Position numbers and translations under genes: made by a program. Shown here piece after piece: positions 6,099 to 9,268 of a stretch of 9,268 nt of DNA. The stretch covers positions 1 to 9,268 of the forward strand of contig WTGD01000149.1 of NCBI GenBank assembly GCA_011523725.1, in the 5' to 3' direction. The notes under the pieces were generated by a model, which did not search any database, was not told the DNA's origin, and saw nothing but the letters and a program-made list of their open reading frames with translations. Numbering within the stretch: the first letter of the stretch is position 1; each line of letters begins with the position of its first letter. Source of the stretch: Nitrospinota bacterium. GTDB lineage: Bacteria; UBA8248.

Positions 6099-7505
6099 AT
6101 GAGCGATTCAGATTCTCTCATCACAGATGCCGTCGTCGAGTTTGTCTTGAATACGGAATACGAAGACATTCCTGAAGATGTACGAATAATCATGCGCCGC
6201 TGTTTCGTGGATGGAATCGGCCTGATGGTTGCGGGTTCCACAGAAGAAAGTGGCCATATAATTCAAAACTACCTCAGGGAAATTGGAGGAGAACCCGAGG
6301 CGCGGGTAATCGGAACCAGCATGACGGTCCCTGCGCATCTCGCCGCTTTGGCCAATGGTGTCGCGGGCCATGCGATGGATTATGACGATACGCAGTTGAG
6401 CAGCTATCCGGATCGTGTGTATGGATTGCTGACTCATCCCACATGTCCGGTCATGCCCGCTGCGCTGGCCCTTGCTGAGGCGCTGGGTGCTACAGGGCAG
6501 GAATTACTCACCGCATTCGCACTGGGCTTCGAAGTGGAATGCAAGGTGGCGGAGGCGATTCGGCCGGATCATTACATAAACGGATTTCATTCCACGGGAA
6601 CGATCGGTGCCATTGGGGCAGCGACCGCCGCAGCGAAATTGATGGGATTGGATGAGCACCAATTACGCATGTGCTACGGAATTGTTTGCTCGGAAAGCGC
6701 CGGTCTTCGTGCGAATTTTGGAACGATGACGAAGCCTTACCACTGTGGTCGCGCAGCAGAGAACGGCGTTGTAGCGGCGAGACTGGCGTCGGGTGGCTAC
6801 ACTTCGGACCCCACAATATTCGATGGGCAGTGGGGATTTTTCCAGATCATGGGCGGCGGTTGCGATAGAGATTATATTGTCGGGAAGCTTGGAAACGCCT
6901 GGTCGGCAGTGGATCCGGGCGTGTCGATTAAACCCTATCCTTGCGGCTCACTTGCGCACCCCGCCATGGATGCCGCCAGGGACCTGATTTTGGAAAACGA
7001 TATCAAGTCCGAACAGGTGAAAGAGTTGCGTTTCGGCACCACCTCGCGCGTTCTGGAGCCCCTGCGCTACAAGGAACCACAAAACGAGTTGGAAGCGAAA
7101 TTCTCTTTGCAGTTCGGTTTCGGCATCTTGCTGCTGGAGCGTGCGGCCGGCATCGCCCAGTACAAAGACGAAGTCGTAAGGCGCCCCGATGTCGTGGAGA
7201 TGATGAAAAAGATAAATCCCTTCATGGACGATGAAATCGAAGCCCAGGGTTACGCGCTCATTCGCGGCAAGGTGGCGATAGAGCTTGAAGACGGGACGGT
7301 GTACGAGAAAATGTCGGAAATCTCTCGCGGCACTCCACAACGCCCGATGGACCGTGAGGAACTTTACGAAAAATTCACGGAATGCACCAGCTTAGTGTAC
7401 GAGGGTGATCAGATCGCCTTGATTGAGGCGATGCTCTATAAAATCGATACGCTCGAAAACATCCATGGTCTTATCGATCTCTTGGGCGAGAAAGTGGAAG
7501 TCTAA
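6099..7505 (+). CDS. MmgE/PrpD family protein (2-methylcitrate dehydratase-like)
   Basis: Cytoplasmic enzyme of the family that includes 2-methylcitrate dehydratase (PrpD), cis-aconitate decarboxylase and iminodisuccinate epimerase-type members, all acting on small di- or tricarboxylic acids. The 468 residues are a typical length. Clear family marks are NGVAGHAMDYDDT (86-98), GFHSTGTIGAIGAA (162-175), KPYHCGRAAENG (212-223), SIKPYPCGS (276-284) and AKFSLQFG (333-340). The N-terminal all-helical domain runs to about 270 and the C-terminal alpha/beta domain follows. AAGGTG (6088-6093) lies 5 nt before the ATG. No methylcitrate synthase or methylisocitrate lyase (prpC, prpB) is nearby, so a methylcitrate-cycle role is not supported and many relatives are catabolic paralogues of unknown substrate. 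It is followed 69 bp later by a small cupin on the same strand. Confidence 0.92.
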   Translation: MSDSDSLITDAVVEFVLNTEYEDIPEDVRIIMRRCFVDGIGLMVAGSTEESGHIIQNYLREIGGEPEARVIGTSMTVPAHLAALANGVAGHAMDYDDTQLSSYPDRVYGLLTHPTCPVMPAALALAEALGATGQELLTAFALGFEVECKVAEAIRPDHYINGFHSTGTIGAIGAATAAAKLMGLDEHQLRMCYGIVCSESAGLRANFGTMTKPYHCGRAAENGVVAARLASGGYTSDPTIFDGQWGFFQIMGGGCDRDYIVGKLGNAWSAVDPGVSIKPYPCGSLAHPAMDAARDLILENDIKSEQVKELRFGTTSRVLEPLRYKEPQNELEAKFSLQFGFGILLLERAAGIAQYKDEVVRRPDVVEMMKKINPFMDDEIEAQGYALIRGKVAIELEDGTVYEKMSEISRGTPQRPMDREELYEKFTECTSLVYEGDQIALIEAMLYKIDTLENIHGLIDLLGEKVEV

Positions 7506-7562
7506 CTATTTTCCCTCGCCAGCTGTGTATCTGTCGGCCAAGGGACAGACAGACGACAGACA

Positions 7563-7567
7563 AGGGG
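7563..7567 (+). promoter_or_regulatory. Ribosome binding site supporting a TTG start
   Basis: AGGGG ends 7 nt before the TTG at 7575. No in-frame ATG precedes the conserved part of the small cupin, so this site supports TTG as the real start. Confidence 0.55.
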
Positions 7568-7574
7568 CAAGAAA

Positions 7575-7970
7575 TTGGGTTTTCATCGCTGGGAAGACAT
7601 TCCGCAAACTCAAAATCTTCGCAAGGGGACCATGCGCCGCGCAGCTGCGTTGGATGGGTTGACGATGCAGCGCGGCGAAATAGCCCCCGATACGCTGTTC
7701 GATGAGAGCACGATTCATCGCCATCCCGAAGATCAGTTCATCGTCTTGCTTGAGGGCAAACTCAAAATGCACATCGATGGGGTCGAGGAATGGCTCGAGC
7801 CCGGTGGTTTTGCCTCCATCCCGGGCGGTGTGTTCCATAGCGCGACGGGCGTGGGACCAGAGGGTGCGAAATACATTGAAGTTTTGTCCTCGGGACGCAT
7901 CGATTACCTGCCCGGCTATCTGGGTGAGCCGAAAAACGAATTCCTGCACGAGAAGAAAGACGGTTCTTGA
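7575..7970 (+). CDS. Small single-domain cupin protein
   Basis: Protein of 131 residues with one cupin barrel. Motif 1 is H48-R-H50-PED-Q54 followed by FIVLLEGKLKM (55-65); motif 2 is PGGFASIPGGVFHSA (76-90) with H88. Three histidines and a glutamine, where many cupins have glutamate, can bind a divalent metal, as in numerous one-domain cupins of catabolic operons. It starts with TTG after a good AGGGG site. Its TGA overlaps the ATG of the next gene by one base (TGATG), a strong sign of translational coupling. No signal peptide is seen. It may be a metal-dependent isomerase, dioxygenase or ligand-binding partner of the MmgE/PrpD enzyme; the substrate is unknown. Confidence 0.88.
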   Translation: MGFHRWEDIPQTQNLRKGTMRRAAALDGLTMQRGEIAPDTLFDESTIHRHPEDQFIVLLEGKLKMHIDGVEEWLEPGGFASIPGGVFHSATGVGPEGAKYIEVLSSGRIDYLPGYLGEPKNEFLHEKKDGS

Positions 7971-8371
7971 TGACGGAAGAGACGAAAAGAGTTTTTGTCG
8001 TTTGCTCTGATTTGATGTTCTCCGGCGGTATCCGTGCAGAGGGGAGTTCGCAAGGAATCGTGTTGGAGTTCATTGATTCAGAGGAAAGATTTTATCAGGC
8101 GCTCGAAAGTTTTCGGGCCGTGTTATTCATGTCGGATTTACATCATCACAAACTAGGTGGCGAAAGAGCGGGCGAACTCGTCAAAAAACTAAAGGCCAGT
8201 GAAAAAAACAAAGACGCGTATACCATTGCCTGGGGCAAGCATACCGAACCGGAACTGCTCAAATCGGCGACTCGGGCGGGTTTTGACAAGGTAGTGCCCA
8301 GATCTTTGTTTGTGAAAGAAATGCCGGAGTACATTCGACAAGCGGCAAGTCGAATTCAAATGAGCGCATGA
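7970..8371 (+). CDS. Degenerate CheY-like receiver protein, unrecognised
   Basis: Protein of 133 residues starting at the ATG that overlaps the cupin stop; a TTG three bases earlier is also possible but less likely. The pattern fits a receiver-type alternation of strands and helices: KRVFVVCSD (6-14), VLEFIDSEERFYQALE (31-46), AVLFMSDLHHH (50-60) with D56 where the phosphoacceptor would be, AYTIAWGKH (83-91), and FDKVVPRSLFV (105-115) with Arg where receivers keep Lys. The acidic pair after strand 1 is not clear. It is thus a candidate pseudo-receiver that may work by protein contact rather than phosphorylation. The fold is inferred from pattern only. No output domain is attached. It overlaps the next gene by 4 nt (ATGA), so the two are probably made together. 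Confidence 0.7.
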   Translation: MTEETKRVFVVCSDLMFSGGIRAEGSSQGIVLEFIDSEERFYQALESFRAVLFMSDLHHHKLGGERAGELVKKLKASEKNKDAYTIAWGKHTEPELLKSATRAGFDKVVPRSLFVKEMPEYIRQAASRIQMSA

Positions 8372-8691
8372 CCTCCCTTCGCATAAAAAAGAGACTCAAC
8401 CCAGAATCATGTGATGGTTCCCTCGTCTGGTGGTTGCAAGTGCCGACATCACGGCAAAATTATTTGCAAGCGATATTGGAAGGTTATGACGATTTGGGGT
8501 ACTACCAAACTTTTCATGCTTGCGCCGAGAAAAACGAACATGGCGAACCCATGTCTCTTGCGAGGCTGACTTCAACCATTGATGCGGAAGTCGAGACAAA
8601 AACGCTTCTTGAGGCGTTCTCTCATGAAATCGATCTCAAAATCCTGGATTGTGCGCCTTCGTTCAAACCCTCAGAACAACCAAGAGTATAA
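8368..8691 (+). CDS. DUF4911-like small protein
   Basis: Protein of 107 residues. The segment VWWLQVPTSRQNYLQAILEG followed by YDDLGYYQTF (20-49), then a variable turn and a closing TLLEAFSHEIDLKIL (79-93), resembles the DUF4911 pattern (R/K-x-Y-L-x-x-I-L-E-x-Y-D-x-L), a small domain found mainly in deltaproteobacteria-like genomes. The family has no known function. The match is from memory and is moderate. There is no signal peptide or membrane helix. It begins with ATGA overlapping the stop of the receiver-like gene and ends 10 bp before tupA, so it lies inside one operon. Confidence 0.7.
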   Translation: MTSLRIKKRLNPESCDGSLVWWLQVPTSRQNYLQAILEGYDDLGYYQTFHACAEKNEHGEPMSLARLTSTIDAEVETKTLLEAFSHEIDLKILDCAPSFKPSEQPRV

Positions 8692-8701
8692 ATACATTCT
8701 A

Positions 8702-9268
8702 ATGACGCGGTGTTTTCTCACGCGGTTACTCCTGGCCCTTTTGTTTGTTTTGGGATTTTGGACCCACTCTCCTGCGCTGGATCGCCTGAAACTTGCGACG
8801 ACGACGAGTACGGAGAATTCCGGTTTGCTCAAGCAATTACATCCGGTATTTGAGAAAAGATATGGCTTTCCCGTGCACACCATATCCGTAGGTACGGGCA
8901 AGGCATTGCGCTTGGGACAAAATGGCGATGTGGACGTTGTGCTCGTCCATGCAAAGAAAGCAGAAGATTTGTTCATGGCCAGTGGCTACGGTGTTCACAG
9001 AAGGGCTGTCATGTATAACGATTTTGTGATCGTGGGCCCGGCATCGGACCCTGCCGGGGTATTCAAGACATTCGATGTGTCCGAAGCTTTGCTCCAAATA
9101 AAGAATTCGAAAAGCCTTTGGTTCAGCAGGGGCGATGATTCCGGAACACACAAGAAGGAAATGGAGCTTTGGAGAGATGCCAGTGTCAGCGTGTTTGGTT
9201 CCTGGTATCGCGCTTTGGGCCAAGGAATGGGCAGAACGCTGATGGCGGCGGATGAGAAAAGCGGATAC
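8702..9268 (+). CDS. tupA: Tungstate ABC transporter substrate-binding protein, 3' end cut by window
   Basis: Periplasmic binding protein that captures tungstate for the TupABC importer, feeding tungsten cofactor synthesis. The 189 visible residues begin with a signal peptide (about 1-25, hydrophobic LLLALLFVLGF, likely cut after SPA). The mature start has the TTTS oxyanion motif (33-36). Next come VGTGKALRLGQNGDVDVVLVHA (63-84), VMYNDFVIVGPASDPAG (103-119), FSRGDDSGTHKKE (141-153) and GQGMGRTLMAADEKSGY (173-189), all closely matching TupA. Molybdate- or sulfate-type proteins lack this set. The frame has no stop to the right edge, and about 80 residues should follow, then tupB and tupC. No strong ribosome site precedes the ATG, so reinitiation from the gene ending 10 bp upstream is likely. 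Confidence 0.93.
   Translation, partial: MTRCFLTRLLLALLFVLGFWTHSPALDRLKLATTTSTENSGLLKQLHPVFEKRYGFPVHTISVGTGKALRLGQNGDVDVVLVHAKKAEDLFMASGYGVHRRAVMYNDFVIVGPASDPAGVFKTFDVSEALLQIKNSKSLWFSRGDDSGTHKKEMELWRDASVSVFGSWYRALGQGMGRTLMAADEKSGY

Noticed and set aside
6099..7505. Assignment as prpD of the methylcitrate cycle
   Set aside because: No prpB, prpC or acnD-like gene is nearby, and the family has many paralogues with other substrates, so only the family name is used.
7531..7565. Short CTGTC/GACAG hairpin and a GACAGACA-like repeat between the MmgE/PrpD gene and the small cupin
   Set aside because: The stem is 5 bp with no T-run, and the repeat is too short and imperfect to be a real array or a terminator.
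8837..9223. Minus-strand open frame of 128 codons at the right edge
   Set aside because: It is antisense to the strongly matched TupA coding sequence, which runs open to the end of the window.

Overview
This is a bacterial window of roughly 50% GC with tightly packed genes, short operon gaps and clear Shine-Dalgarno sites. Two gene calls point weakly to a deltaproteobacteria-like lineage (Desulfobacterota, Nitrospinota, SAR324 or similar): a small DUF4911-type protein and a TupA-type tungstate-binding protein. That placement is an inference. No transposase, integrase, CRISPR array, rRNA or complete tRNA was seen.

Layout. (1) Positions 1-1725, plus strand: the C-terminal part of a large MscS-family mechanosensitive channel, probably cut by the left window edge. 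(2) Positions 1728-5404, minus strand: a four-gene cluster read right to left, nadA, nadC, a cupin, then a fumarylacetoacetate hydrolase (FAH) family enzyme. Its last gene ends tail to tail with the channel gene, with two bases between the stop codons. (3) Positions 5405-5869: a non-coding divergent regulatory region with a candidate operator on the nadA side and an attenuator-like set of competing stems ending in a T-run on the rightward side. (4) Positions 5870 to the right edge, plus strand: a small membrane-anchored ORF, an MmgE/PrpD-family protein, a second small cupin, a degenerate CheY-like protein, a DUF4911-like protein, and tupA, which runs off the right edge.

How the genes may work together. 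NadA and NadC are consecutive enzymes of de novo NAD synthesis: iminoaspartate plus dihydroxyacetone phosphate gives quinolinate, then nicotinate mononucleotide. Both differ from the usual family motifs at a few places but keep the main catalytic residues. They share a likely transcript with a cupin and an FAH-family enzyme, a type usually seen in catabolism of aromatic or beta-dicarbonyl compounds. The rightward genes couple an MmgE/PrpD enzyme (a family of dehydratases, decarboxylases and isomerases of small carboxylic acids) and a cupin to two small proteins and a tungstate transporter component, through 1-nt and 4-nt gene overlaps. A carboxylic-acid or aromatic catabolic module near NAD synthesis and tungsten uptake is a reasonable reading but is not shown by the sequence.

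No single well-known novel system is obvious. The most interesting points are the divergent nadA-nadC pair in a catabolic-looking operon, the structured leader between the two gene clusters, and the translationally coupled receiver-like/DUF4911/tupA block.
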